Shown: positions 48,501-63,500, counted from the first letter of the stretch. The stretch is 64,000 nt of DNA from Chitinophaga pendula (GCF_020386615.1 NZ_CP077769.1:7599440-7663439); one strand, 5' to 3'. The notes: generated from the letters alone by a model not told the origin. Made by a program: numbers and translations.

Positions 48501-51500
48501 ATGTCGGCGGAGCTGGAGGAGCAGGCACCGTTGGTAATTGGAAGCGGTAGTACAAATACTTTCTTTGATTTTATCGTGGAGAAATCCGGTGCGGATGTTT
48601 GGGTAAGTATGAATGTGGCTGCCGGTGTATATAAGAAAGCCGAATTAAGACGTCTGGAAACATACTATACGGCTATTTTGCAGCGGATTGCCGGACACAT
48701 TAATGATGTGTTCCGGATCACGGATATACTGGATGAAACGGAGCGGCACGAATTGTTATATAATAGTAATAATACAGCGATACAATTAGCTGCTTATCCG
48801 GATGTACTGGCGGTGATCAGCGATGTCGCCATGCAGTACCCGGAGTCAACAGCATTACTGACAGCGAACGGTGGTGTCGCTTACCGTACATTAATACAGC
48901 AGGCGCTTACAATGGCGCAGCTTCTAGCTGAAAAGTATGATATCAAAAAAGGTGATAGGATAGGTGTCAGGATGCGGAATACGGCTACGGCTGTTCCGTT
49001 TATTCTGGGTATCCTGTATTGTCGCGCGGTGTATGTGCCATTGAATAGTAAAGATCCGGCGTTACGTGCTGGAGAGATAGCGACTAATGCGGGGATAGCT
49101 GTTATCATCACCGATATGGAAGACGAAATTATCGGTACTCCGTTGTTGCAGGCAGATCTTCGGCTGTTGACGACTTCCGCAGGTATGCCGTTAGCGCCGG
49201 TTGAAGATAATGACCCTGGGGATGCGGCGTATATTATTCATACATCGGGATCTACCGGTGCAGCTAAAGGGGTGATCGGTACGCATGCCAACCTGTTATA
49301 TCTGGGCCTTTATCAGCGTGATTATCTGGCGCTGAGGCCAGGAGCCGGGATGTTGCAGTTTGCGAACCTGACCTTTGATGCATCTATATTGGAGATATTT
49401 CCCGTGTTATGTGGAGGCGGTACTTTGATGATACCTGCTCCGGAAGTGAAGGAAGATCCTGCCTCATTATCGCTATTCCTGGAAAACTATCGTCCGGAGG
49501 TGGCGATATTACCTCCGGTGATATTGCCACTGTTACAGGTAAGTGCATTATCGGTATTGCGCATATTGATGACAGGTGGAGAGACGCCGGCAATACAGGA
49601 TGTATTGCCGCTTTTACCTTATCTGAAATATATCAACGGATATGGGGTAACGGAGGGAACGGTGATCTCTGCTGCTTATGAGGCGAACGAACAACTCGCA
49701 CAACGGCAACAGGTGCCGATTGGCCGGCCATTGGGAAATCAACAGCTGTATATATTAAGTGAAGAACTGGAATTATTACCCGCAGGTGTACCCGGGGAGT
49801 TGTGTATCAGTGGTGCGGGGGTAGCAGCAGGGTACATGCATCAGCCGGAACTCAGCGCGGCTCGTTTCGTTCCCCATCCTTTCCTGGAGGGGCAAAGGTT
49901 GTATCGTACCGGTGACTGGGCATACCGGGATGAAGAAGGGCAACTGATATTTGCCGGCCGTAGGGATCAGCAGCTGAAAATAAGCGGATACAGGATTGAA
50001 CTGGGAGAGATTGAAAATGTACTGCATCGTAGCCCGGGAGTCAGACAGGCTGCTGTGGTACCGGTGAAGAGCCGTAATGGTCATCAGCAGCTGATAGCCT
50101 GTATTGTGCCGGGAGAAGGATATGAAAAGATCCGTGTAATGGATTTTCTTACTGGCCGGTTACCGGAATATATGGTGCCTGCTGTTTTTGTCTCCCTGGA
50201 GGAATTACCATTAACGACCAATGGTAAAGTGGATCGTAAAGCATTGACTGCCCTGAAGGCAGATAGTTATACTTCTGACAATTTTGTCGCGCCGCGTAAT
50301 GAAGGAGAGCGCCAGTTGTCAGCTATCTGGAGTAGTCTGTTGCCTGTAGCGCAAGTCGGTGTGCATGATCACTTTTTTGAGCTGGGAGGGAACTCCTTGT
50401 CTGCTATGCGAATGGTGGCAGCGATACGTAATGCCGTTGGCATAGAAGTTAGTATACGCAGTGTTTTCCGCTATCCTACGATCGCGTTATTGCATGAACA
50501 TATTGTTTCACTGCATGATATCCAGGTATTGCCAGAGATCACCCCGCAGCCTGCGGATACTAATTTACCGCTTTCTTTCTCTCAGGAACGTTTCTGGTTT
50601 ATTCATCAGCTGGAAGGAAGTATACAGTATCATATTCCGTTGATATTGAAGTTGTCGGGTGAAGTCAATATACCAGCTTTATCTTTTGCTATACGTGAAG
50701 TGGTGAACAGGCATGCGGTGTTAAGGACGGTGATCAGGGAGGTAGCAGGTCTGCCATCGCAGCACATCCTGGAAAAAGATAGCTGGGGTTGGACCATTTG
50801 TGAGGCTGCATCGGCCATAGTACCGCAGGGAGAACAAGCGCTGATGCAGGCAGCATTGTATACACCATTTGATCTCACTACGGATCATATGCTGAAAGGC
50901 TATCTGTGGAAGGCTGCATCAGAAGGCTGGTTATTACTACTGGTTATACATCATATCGCTGCGGATGGTTGGTCAGTATCTATTCTTGAAAGGGAGATCA
51001 CGGCTTTATATGATGGTTTCGTGGCTGGATATGTGCCTGCATTGCCGGTATTGCCAATACAATATGTGGACTATGCCATCTGGCAGCGGCGGTATTTGTC
51101 CGGTAAGGTAATGGATGATCAGCTGGCCTACTGGCATCATCAGTTGGAGGGATTGGTGTTACAGGAATTACCTGCCGATCTGCCTCGTCCGGTGGTGAAG
51201 AGCATAGCAGGAGCTACTGTCCGGAAGGTAGTAGCGCCAGCGTTGACAGCACAGCTGGAACGGTGGTCCCGTGAACAGGAGGCTACCTTGTTCATGACAT
51301 TACTGGGGGTGTTCAACGTATTACTATATAGGTATAGCGGGCAGCAGGATATCTGCGTGGGTACTCCGGTAGCCGGACGTACTAGGCAGGAGACGGAAGG
51401 GCTGGTAGGTGCTTTTGTCAACACGCTGGCATTGCGTACGCGGCTGAACCGGGAGGCTTCTTTCGTGCAATTGTTGTCAGATATACGCCAGATGACACTG

Positions 51501-54500
51501 GCTGCCTTCGATCACCAGGATGTGCCATTTGAGCGGGTGGTAGAAGTATTGCAGATACCACGGGATATCAGCCGCAATCCGCTGTTTGAAGTGATGTTCA
51601 ACTTACAGGATATGCCGGTGGTGTCTGTAGATATACCAGTTACATCTGGGACATTACAGTCAACGGAAATATACGCCCCTGCAACTACTACGATCTTCGA
51701 TATCAGCCTGGACGTTGCCGTAACAGGAGATGGACTGTTATTGAGCCTCACTTATTGTACAGATCTGTATCATCAGGAGACTGCTGCACGTATGTTGGTG
51801 CACTATGAGCGATTGCTGGAGGCTATATTGGCAGATGCCGGCCAGCCGGTAGGCATGTTACCAATGCTTACTGCGGTAGAGGCCTCTCAATTGCTGCATC
51901 AGCCAGTTGTCGCTTCTTTATTCCCGGCAGATAGTACGGTGATACAACTGATAGAACAACAGGTAAGACAGCGTGCGGATGCTGTAGCGGTACAATGCGG
52001 AGCGAACAGTTATACCTATGCTGAGTTAAATAAGTATGCCAACCGATTGGCAAGGCGTCTGCAAAGGGGAGGCACCAGCAATTCGCGGCCGGTGATCCTG
52101 TTGATGGATCGCGCGGCGGAGGTATTACCCGGTGTGCTGGGTATACTGAAGGCAGGAGGTATATATGTGCCGGTAGATCCGACATATCCAATAGCCCGGC
52201 TGCAATATATCCTATCTGATACCGGCGCTGCCTGTATTGTTACCCAAGCGCATTATGCCGCTATGGTGAAAGATATGGGCGCATCTATTATTACCATGGA
52301 GGAAATAACTGGTGCTGAGGATGCGGAGCTGGACACAGACCTGGGGCTGACAGTTACGCCGGATGACCTTTGTTATCTCATTTATACATCCGGTTCTACC
52401 GGTATGCCCAAAGGGGTGATGGTAGAACATGCCGGTATGCTCAATCATATTGCTTCCAAGATAGCAGGTTTCGGACTGACGGCAGATTGCCGAATTGCGC
52501 AGACAGGGCCGCTGACTTTTGACATATCTGTATGGCAGCTCCTTACTGCATTAGTAGCAGGAGGTACGACGGTCGTTTATCCCCAGGACCTCATTTATAC
52601 TCCCGAGTTGCTTTTACCACAGGTCGCGTCTGATTGTATCACTGTATTGGAGCTGGTACCTTCTTATCTGGACGCTGTGCTGGAAGATGAAACGATATCC
52701 GATCTGACAGCTTTAAAATACCTGGTGGTGACGGGGGAAGCTGCCAATCCGGGTGTATTGCATAAATGGTTTGCCCGTTATCCGGCTAATCCGGTGGTAA
52801 ACGGTTATGGCCCAACGGAAGCAGCGGATCGTGTCAGTCACTATTTTATGCATGCATTTCCTGGCTGGAATAGTATACCTATCGGCCAGCCTATACCAGG
52901 CATGAGTATTTACATTGTGGATGAATTTGGCGCGCTCTGTCCGCCGGGAGTAAGAGGGGAAATATGGATAGGAGGTCCGGGTGTAGCGAGAGGGTATTGG
53001 AGGGATCGTGAACGTACGGCCCAATCGTTCTTGTATGACCGTTTTGGCCATAACAGAATTTATCGTACCGGAGATCTTGGCCGCTGGAGTGCAGCCGGAC
53101 AGTTGTTGTACCTGGGGCGTATAGATCACCAGGTGAAGATACAGGGCCGCCGTATTGAACCGGCAGAAATAGAAAGCGTTGTTATACAGCATCCAACGGT
53201 ACATCAGTGTCTTGTTACCGTTGTTCAGACGGTGGAAAATACGCAACTGGTCTGTTATATAGTATCTACCTCCGAATTTGACGAAGGGGTAGTAATGGAA
53301 TACCTGGGGGCACATTTGCCGGAGCATATGATCCCCCGGATATGGATGGTGTTAGCTGCTTTCCCGTTGAATGCCAACGGGAAGATCGACCGGCGTTCTT
53401 TACCGGTACCGGATATTGCGGCTCGTCTCAGTTCCGGTTATGTGGCACCCCGGGATGTAACAGAGCAGGTACTGGCTGATATATGGTCTCATTTGCTGGG
53501 TCTGCCACGTGTAGGGATAGATGATAATTTCTTTGCACTGGGTGGGCATTCTTTGTTGGGTATGAGACTAGTGGCGGCTATCCGGCAGCGGCTACAAGTA
53601 GAGATCAGTGTACGGGATATTTTTCTGTATCCCACTATCGCAGGCTTGTCCGGACAGATCGAAACCAGCGGTGGCAGCCTGTTATTGCCAGCTATTGCGC
53701 CCCGTACATCGGATGAGGCGTTGCCGTTATCTTTTGCGCAGGAGCGTCTTTGGTTCATAGATCGTTTGCAGGGTAGTATACCATATCACATACCGCAGCT
53801 ACTGCCACTACCCGCGGATATAGATGTTGCGCTGCTGGCAGCAGCTATCCGTGACGTGATCGGGCGGCATGAGGTGTTACGTACGGTGATCGTAGAGGAG
53901 GCTGGTGTCGGTTATCAGCAGATCCGTGCTGCGGACGGATGGGAAATGGGACAATGTGTTATTACATCAATAGAAGCGTATATAAACGAACCATTTACTC
54001 TTACACAGGACTACCTGTTGCGAGCTGCGATAGTGGAGCAGGGAGATGGTAAGCGATTGTTGTTATTGGTCGTACATCATATCGCTTTTGATGGCTGGTC
54101 TGCCGGTATTTTACAGGAGGAATTATGGGAAAGCTATGAAGCCCGCCGTGATCAGCGGGTATCGTCTTTATCGCCATTGGCGATACAGTATGCAGACTAT
54201 GCGTTATGGCAGCGGAAATATTTGTCGGGTGAGATATTAGATACCCGTTTATCTTACTGGAAGCAGCAGTTAACTGATGTGCCGATACTAGACCTGCATA
54301 CGGATTATATACGTCCGCATGAACAAAGTATAAGAGGGCATTTGCTGCATAAAAAGGTCAGTGCTTCAACCGGACAGGCGTTATCAGTGTTATCGCAGCA
54401 GGAAGGTACGACGTTGTTTATGACTTTGCTGGCGGTATTTAAGGTGTTATTATACCGTTATACAGGTCAGGATGATATCTGTGTAGGCAGTCCTGTTGCG

Positions 54501-57500
54501 GGCCGTCGTCAGCAGGAAGTAGAACCGCTGATCGGTTTCTTTGTGAATATGCTGGCTTTACGGAGCCGGTTTGATGGGCAGTGGCAATTTACGCGTTTAT
54601 TGCGGGAGGTACGTGAGGTAACGTTGGATGCTTATACTCATCAGGACATACCATTTGAGAAAATAGTGGACGCTATCGATATCACCCGTGATATCAGTCG
54701 TACACCGGTATTCCAGGTACTCTTCTCTCTGCAGCAGGTATCTGCATTGGGAGAGGTAGCTATCACTCCCGGCAGTGATACTGCCAAGTTCGATATATAT
54801 CTGGATGTTACTGTCGCTGCTGAGGGGATATTGCTTTCACTGAACTATTGCAGTGATTTGTTCAGCCTCGATACAATGGAACGGTTCCTGGATCGTTATG
54901 TTCATTTATTGGAGGCGATAGCAGCAGATGCTGGACAGTCGCTGGATCAATTGCCGTTATCTGCCCCGGCAGCCTTGCATCAACTTCAATACGATTTTAA
55001 TAATACGGCGGCGACTTATCCTGACAACAGTGATCTTATTGATATGTTTCTGGAGCAGGTACGTCTTTACCCGGATCGATTAGCGCTGGTATTTGAGGAC
55101 GAACGGATTACCTATAGTATGCTGGAAGACCGTACTGCCCGTCTGGCAGGATACCTTCGGACGAGGGTACCTGGTGGCAGCCGTATAGGCGTGCTGATGG
55201 ATGGCAGTGCCGCGATGATCATAACAATACTCGGTATCATCCGTCATGGTAGTGCGTATGTACCGCTGGACCCGGCTTATCCTGCCGGCCGTCTTGCCTA
55301 TATGATTGCCGACAGTGATATTCATACGGTGATCACACATGCCGGTACGGGAGTGCCATCCGGCGTCGGGGAGCAGGTGCAGTGGCTGTTGTGGGAGGAG
55401 ATACAAGCTGCGGTAGCCGCTTCAGCTCCCTGGGATGGTACTACCAATATTGATACGCTGGCTTACATCATTTACACTTCTGGTTCGACGGGACAGCCGA
55501 AGGGTGTTATGGTCAACCACGGTAATATTGTGAGTCTGGTGAAGGGTGTTACTTATGCATCTTTTACAGACCAGGTATTGCTGGCTACCGGTTCTCCTTC
55601 CTTTGATGCCAGTACGTTTGAGTATTGGGGTATGCTGTTGAATGGTGGCCAGCTGGTGATGTGTCCACGGGCTGTATTAACGGATATCCCGCGGCTACGG
55701 GAAGTGCTGGTAGCTCATAGCGTGAGTATGTTATGGTGTACAGCGGGTTGGTTTAACGAACTGATAGAGACTGATGTCCATATTTTTGATACGGTGACTA
55801 CGGTGATGACAGGAGCAGAACGGCTGTCTGTGCAGCATGTGAACCGTTATTTAAGTGCCTTTCCGGGTCGTAGCCTGATCAATGGTTATGGCCCTACGGA
55901 AAATACGGTACTTTCTCTGGCTTATCATATCACCTCGCCATCGGCGCAAGATATACCGATTGGTGTTCCATTGGAGAACCGTACGGCTTATATCCTGGAT
56001 GTGCACGGTAATTTATGTGATATCGGTATTGCGGGAGAGATCTGTGTAGGGGGAGTGGGGTTATCTCCTGGTTACTGGAATAATCCTTCACTGACGGCTG
56101 CCCGTTTTGTAGATATTCCTGGTTTGGGTCTAGTATATCGTACCGGAGACCGTGGTCGCTGGCAGGCAGATGGGAATATCTCGTACCTGGGTCGTATAGA
56201 TGAGCAGGTGAAGCTGCGTGGATACCGGATTGAATTAGGGGAGATAGAACATGTATTGCAGGGTTATGCAGGTGTGCAGCAAGCGGTCGTTGTGGTGAGT
56301 GGTAGTGGTGTGCAGCGTCAGCTGGTGGGTTATGTGGTACCGGAAGATGTGAATGTATCTACGTTGGAAAGCTGGATGCGGGATCGCTTACCAGCTTACA
56401 TGCTGCCTTCGTTGTTACTGCCGATAGCGGCGATACCGCTGACTGCGAATGGTAAAATAGACCGGCGCTCTTTGTCAGAGCTGGATGTCGTGGAAAGGGA
56501 AACAGGTACATATGCCCCGCCTCGCAATGCGACGGAGGAGATATTGGCGGGTATCTGGTCTGAGCTACTCGATTTACCGCGTGTGGGTATACATGATAAT
56601 TTCTTTGTGCTGGGAGGTCATTCCTTGCTGGCGATGCGGCTGGTGTCTGCTATCCGTCAGCATTTGGCGGCAGAGATCAGTGTGCGGGATATCTTCCTGC
56701 ATTCAACCATTGCGGGCTTGTCCGGACAGGTTGTCGCTGCAAGCGGTCGTTTGTTACTACCGGCTATCCAGCCTCGCACATCGGATGAGGCGTTACCGTT
56801 ATCTTTTGCACAGGAGCGGCTTTGGTTTATAGATCGTTTGCAGGGTAGTGTGCAATATCATATTCCGCAATTGGTGCCTTTACCTGCAGAAACAGATGCA
56901 GCGTTGTTGGCATTAGCTATCCGCGATGTGATCGAACGGCATGAGGTATTGCGTACGGTGATTGTAGAGGAGGCGGGTATTGGTTATCAGCAGATCCGTT
57001 CTGCGGAAAGATGGGCCCTGGATAATTGTGCGGTTACTGCTATAGATGAATATATACAACAGCCATTTGATTTGGGTCAGGATTATCTGTTGCGGGCTGC
57101 GATGGTAGAACAGGAAGATGGTACGCAATTGTTATTGCTCGTAGTACATCATATCGCTTTTGATGGTTGGTCAGACGGTATTTTGCTGCAAGAGTTGTGG
57201 GAAAGTTACACTGCCCGGCAGGAACAACGGATATCTTCTTTGTCGCCGTTAGCCATACAATATGCAGATTATGCTTTATGGCAGCGTAGATATTTATCGG
57301 GGGATACCTTGGCCGCCCGTTTGTCTTACTGGAAGCAGCAGTTAGTGGATGTACCGGTGTTGGACCTGCTGACTGATTATCCACGGGCCCAGGAGCAAAG
57401 TGTAAACGGTGCTTTGATACAACAGCGCGTAGGCACTGATGTGATGGCGGCGTTGTCAGGTATATCACAGGAGCATGGGGTGACGATGTTTATGACCTTG

Positions 57501-60500
57501 CTTACAGCTTTTAAGGTGCTGTTGTATCGTTATACGGGTCAGGAGGATATTTGTGTGGGTACTCCTATTGCTGGTCGTCAGCAAAAGGAAGTAGAGCCGC
57601 TGATCGGCTTTTTTGTGAACACGCTGGCGCTGCGTACGCAGCTGAGTGGATCAGCAAGTTTTATATCGCTATTGGATACTGTACGTCAAATGACCCTGTC
57701 GGCATATGAGCACCAGGATGTACCATTTGAGAAGGTGGTAGAGGCGGTGTCGACCGCGCGGGATATGAGCCGTACGCCACTATTCCAGACGCTGTTTTCG
57801 GTTCAGCAGGTGGTGTCGATCGGCCAAGAGGCTACGGTGCAAACAGGAGCGGTTACTGCTAAGTTTGATATCAGTCTGGATGTGATGATCGCCGATGATG
57901 GTTTATTGTTCTCCCTGAACTATAGTAGTGATCTTTTCCGTGCTGATACGATGCAAAGATTCCTGGACCGTTACGTTCATTTATTGGCGGCGATAGCAGA
58001 GGATGCAGGTCAGTCGCTGGATCAATTGCCGTTATCTGCTCCGGCAGCTTTACAACAACTTACATACGATTTTAATAATACGGCGGCAGCTTACCCTGAT
58101 GGTAGCAACCTCGTGGATTTGTTCCGGGAGCAGGTACGTCTTTATCCGGAACGGCTGGCGTTGGTATTTGAGGAAGAGCGGATCAGCTATGGAATGCTGG
58201 AAGATCGTACTGCGCGGTTGGCAGGATATCTTCGGAGGAGGGTACCTGGTGGCAGCCGTATAGGTGTGTTGATGGATGGTAGTGCTGCGATGATCATCAC
58301 GATACTTGGTATCATTCGTCATGGCAGTGCGTATGTACCGCTGGACCCGGCTTATCCTGCCGGTCGTCTTGCTTATATGATTGCAGACAGTGATATTCAT
58401 ACGGTGATCACGCATGCCGGTATAGGTATTCCTTCGGGAGTTGGGGAGCACGTGCAGTGGCTGTTATGGGAGGATATACAACCTGCGGTAGCCATGTCGG
58501 CTCCTTGGGATGGTAGTACAGATATTGATACGCTGGCTTACATTATCTACACCTCTGGTTCGACGGGACAGCCGAAAGGGGTGATGGTCAACCACGGTAA
58601 TATTGTGAGCCTGGTGAAGGGTGTTACCTATGTTTCTTTTGCAGATCAGATACTGCTGGCTACCTGTTCTCCTTCCTTTGATGTAAGCACATTTGAGTAT
58701 TGGGGTATGCTGTTGAATGGTGGCCAGCTGGTGATGTGCCCGCGGGCAGTATTAACGGATATCCCCCGTTTGCGGGAAGTGTTGGTAGCTAATAGGGTGA
58801 GTATGTTATGGTGTACGGCCGGTTGGTTTAACGAACTGGTAGAGACGGATATCCATGTTTTTGATACGGTGACTACGGTGCTGGCAGGCGGCGAACGCTT
58901 GTCTGTGCAGCATGTGAACCGTTATTTAAGTGCCTTTCCGGGTCGTAGCCTGATCAATGGTTATGGTCCTACAGAGAATACGACTTTTTCGCTGACTTAT
59001 TGTATCAACTCGCCATCGGCACAGGAGATACCGATCGGTTTTCCGTTAGAGAACCGTACGGCTTATATCCTGGATGTGCACGGTAATTTATGTGATATCG
59101 GTATTGCAGGAGAGATCTGTGTAGGAGGGGTGGGATTATCACCTGGTTACTGGAATAATCCTTCACTGACAGCGGCCCGTTTTGTAGACATCCCCGGTTT
59201 GGGTTTAGTATATCGTACCGGAGACCGTGGTCGCTGGCAGGCAGACGGTAGGGTGGAATACCTGGGTCGTATGGACGAGCAGATAAAACTGCGAGGATAC
59301 CGGATTGAATTAGGGGAGATAGAGCACGTGTTGCAGCGTTATACGGGAGTTCAGCAAGCGGTCGTTGTGGTGAGTGGCAGTGGAGTGCAGCGTCAGCTGG
59401 TGGGTTATGTGGTGCCGGACGATGTGAATGTATCTGCGTTGGAAGGCTGGATACAGGATCGTTTACCAGCTTACATGTTGCCCTCATTGTTATTACCGAT
59501 AGCGGCGATACCGTTGACGGCGAATGGTAAAATAGACCGGCGGTCGTTATCACAGCTGGATGTGGTAGCAAGGGAGACTGGTACCTATACTGCGCCTCGC
59601 AATGCGATGGAGGAGATACTTGCCGGTATATGGTCTGAATTGCTCGGTTTAGCGCGTGTCGGTATATATGATAATTTCTTTGTACTGGGAGGTCATTCCT
59701 TGCTGGCGATGCGGTTGGTGTCTGCTATCCGTCAGCATTTGCAGTCAGAGATCAGTGTGCGGGATATCTTCCTGTATCCAACCATTGCGGGCTTGTCCGG
59801 ACAAGTTGCCGCTGCAAGTGGCAGTCTGTTACTACCAGCTATTCAGCCTCGCACATCGGATGAGGCGTTACCCTTATCTTTTGCACAGGAGCGGCTTTGG
59901 TTTATAGACCGTTTACAGGGTAGTGTACAATATCACATTCCGCAATTACTGCCTTTACCTGCTGAAACGGATGCTGTGCTGTTGGCACTAGCTATCCGTG
60001 ATGTGATCGAGCGGCATGAGGTATTGCGTACGGTGATCATAGAGGAAGCTGGTATTGGTTATCAGCAGATCCGTTCTGCGGAAGGATGGGTCCTGGACAA
60101 TTGTGCTGTTACAGTTATAGATGAATATATACAACAGCCATTTGATTTGGGACAGGATTACCTGTTGCGTGCTGCGATGGTGGACCAGGAGGATGGTTCG
60201 CAGTTGTTGTTACTGGTGGTGCACCATATTGCTTTTGATGCCTGGTCTGTTAATATCCTGCTGCAAGAGTTGTGGAAGTATTATGCAGCTCGCCGGGATC
60301 AACTGGAGTTATCCTTATCACCATTGACTATACAGTATGCAGATTATGCTTTATGGCAACGGACATATTTGTCAGGAGCGTCATTGGATGCGCGTTTAGC
60401 TTATTGGAAGGAACAATTAGCGGATGTGCCTGTATTGGATCTGTATACAGATCATGTACGCCCGCAGGTACAGCGCACAAGCGGAAATGTATTGGAACGA

Positions 60501-63500
60501 CAGGTAGGCGTTTCAGTACGAAATACGCTATCTGCGTTGTCGCACCAGGAAGGGACAACGATGTTTATGACGTTGCTGGCGGCTTTTAAGGTGTTATTAT
60601 ATCGATATACGGGTCAGGATGATATTTGTGTGGGTACTCCTGTAGCGGGTCGTCGTCAGCAGGAAGTAGAGCCTTTGATCGGGTTCTTTGTGAATATGCT
60701 GGCTTTGCGTAGCCGTTTTGAAGGAGGTTGGAGTTTCAGGCGTTTGTTGCAGGAGGTACGTGAGGTGACGCTGGATGCTTATGCTCATCAGGATGTACCA
60801 TTTGAGAAGGTAGTAGAAGCGGTGGAGGCCAGCCGGGATATCAGCCGAACGCCGTTGTTCCAGGTGTTGTTTTCTTTACAGCATGCCGGAGGACTTGGCA
60901 CGTCTGATGAGTCGGCGGATAGTGAGCGGGCTGTTCACGCCCGTTTTGATCTGAGCCTTCATGTGGTGGATACACCGGATGGTTTGTGGCTGAGTCTGAC
61001 TTATTGCAGTGATCTGTACCGTTCGGATACCATGGATGGTATGCTGGATCAGTATTTGGTTTTGCTGGAATCGTTGTGTGCGGATGCTGGTCAGACTTTA
61101 TCTACTGTTCGTCTGCACCGGGCATCAGCTGTTGCTGAGTTACAGGATCTAAGTAGGAATGCAATAGCATTGACGGGCGGCGATCAGACCCTGGTGGATC
61201 TTTTTGAGGAGCAGGTTCGATTATCCGGGGATGCGACCGCGTTGATCTATGAGGAGGAGCGGGTAAGTTATGCGGCGTTGTACACCCGTAGCTGTGCCTT
61301 GTCGGTGCAGTTGCGTAACGCTGGTGTAGGCGTAGGGCAGCTGGTGCCGGTGTGTCAGGAACGGTCAGTAGATATGATCGTTTCTATCTTGGGTATTCTG
61401 CTGGCTGGTGGTGCTTATGTGCCGTTGTCAGCACGGGAGCCGCAGGAGCGTCTATGGCGTATGCTGGACAGTACGGGCTCAGGTGTAGTGGTCAGCAGCG
61501 GTGATTTATCTCAGCTGTTTGAAGGACGAGGGGAAGTAGTGATCTGTTCAGACCATGTAGTGATGACAGCAGGATATGTGCCTGTATTAATAAGTAGTGA
61601 TGATACGGCCTATGTTATTTATACTTCAGGTTCGAGTGGAACGCCCAAAGGCGTGCATATCTCACACCGTTCGATTGTGAATTATATTCTTGGTCAGCGT
61701 CGTTATTACGGAGTGGACAGCAGTGACCGTATTTTACAGTTTTCTCCCTACACTTTTGATGCATCTGTAGAACAGATCTTCTTGGCCTTGTTGAGTGGGG
61801 CGGTGTTGGTGTTATTCCGGGAAGGATTACAGTTGGATACTGCGGGATTTGAGAGGCTGTTGTATGATCAGGGTATTACGCATCTGCATGCCACGCCGGG
61901 TTTCCTGGATACGTTGCGTGTGGGTGTTTATAATGGTTTGCGCCGGGTGATATCTGGTGGAGAGTTATGTAGTGTAGATCTGGCGGAACGTTGGCGGGAG
62001 ACGGTGGTATTTTATAACAAGTACGGGCCTACTGAGGCGACGATATCGGTATTATGTTTTAACTGCTCGGCATCAGCGGAGCTGGATTATCGTCAGTTGC
62101 CGATAGGCCGACCGCTGGCCAATACGGAGGTGTATATATTGGATCAAGTTGGGGGATTATTGCCCGTTGGTGTGCCGGGAGAGATCTGTATAGGCGGTGT
62201 TCAGTTGGCGAAGGGTTATCATGAGGATGCTGTGCTGACTGGGGCGAAGTTTGTGGAGGTGCCAGGATTAGGTTTGTTGTATCGGACAGGCGACCGGGGT
62301 AGATGGTTGACGACTGGTGATGTAGCATACCTGGGTCGTATGGATGAGCAGTTGAAGCTGCGGGGATATCGAATAGAGACTGGCGAGATAGAGCAAGTGT
62401 TACAGCGTTGCCCCGGCGTAGAGCAGGCGGTGGTGGTGTTGCAAGGTAGTGGTGTTCATCGTCAGTTGGTAGGTTATGTGGTTCCGGAGGATGTTGACAG
62501 GGGCTTGTTGGAGGACTGGTTATCGTCTCAGTTACCGGTTTATATGCATCCCTCGTTGTTGTTGTCTGTTTCTTCGTTACCGCTGACGCGGAATGGAAAG
62601 ATAGACCGGAAGCAGTTATCGTCCCGTGAGGTTGTATCGACGGTGGCTGAAACTTATGTTGCGGCTACTACTGCTACGGAGCAGGTGTTGGTAGGTATCT
62701 GGTTGGAATTACTGGATGTACAACGTCTTGGAATAAACGATAATTTCTTCTCCCTGGGAGGTCATTCATTGCTGGCGATGCGTCTGGTGTCGGCCATCCG
62801 GCAGCACTTACAGACAGAGATAAGTGTACGAGATATTTTCCTGTATCCTACCATTGCTGGGTTGTCTGTACAGATTGAAGCCGGTAGTGGTAACATGCTG
62901 TTACCCGTTATCCAACCTCGCACATCGGATGAAATGTTGCCGTTATCTTTTTCGCAGGAGCGGCTTTGGTTTATAGATCGTTTGCAGGGTAGTGTACAAT
63001 ATCATATCCCGCAGTTGGTACCATTACCTGTAGAAACAGATGCGGCGTTGTTGGCAGAAGCTATCCGTGATGTGATCGGACGGCATGAAGTATTGCGTAC
63101 GGTGATCATAGAGCAGGCAGGTATTGGTTATCAGCAGATTCGTGCTGCGGAGGATTGGATCATGGATAATTGTGCTGTTAGTGCTGTAGATGAATATATA
63201 CAACAACCATTTGATCTGAGACAAGACTATCCGTTGCGCGCCGCGATAGTGGAGCAGGAAGATGGTATACAGTTGTTGTTATTGGTGGTGCATCATATTG
63301 CTTTTGACGGTTGGTCAGACGGTATTTTGCTGCATGAGTTGTGGGAAAGTTATACTGCCCGACTGGAACAACGGGTATCATCTTTGTCGCCATTGGCGAT
63401 ACAATATGCGGATTATGCTTTATGGCAGCGTAAATATTTATCAGGTGATACATTGGCTGTGCGTTTGTCTTACTGGAGGGAGCAATTAGTTGATGTGCCG

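Noticed and set aside
59005..59571. 188-codon open frame on the minus strand, and similar ones at 26000-26420 and 52713-53327
   Set aside because: All lie opposite conserved NRPS/PKS domains. Their Pro/Ser/Arg/His-rich translations recur wherever the same module repeats.
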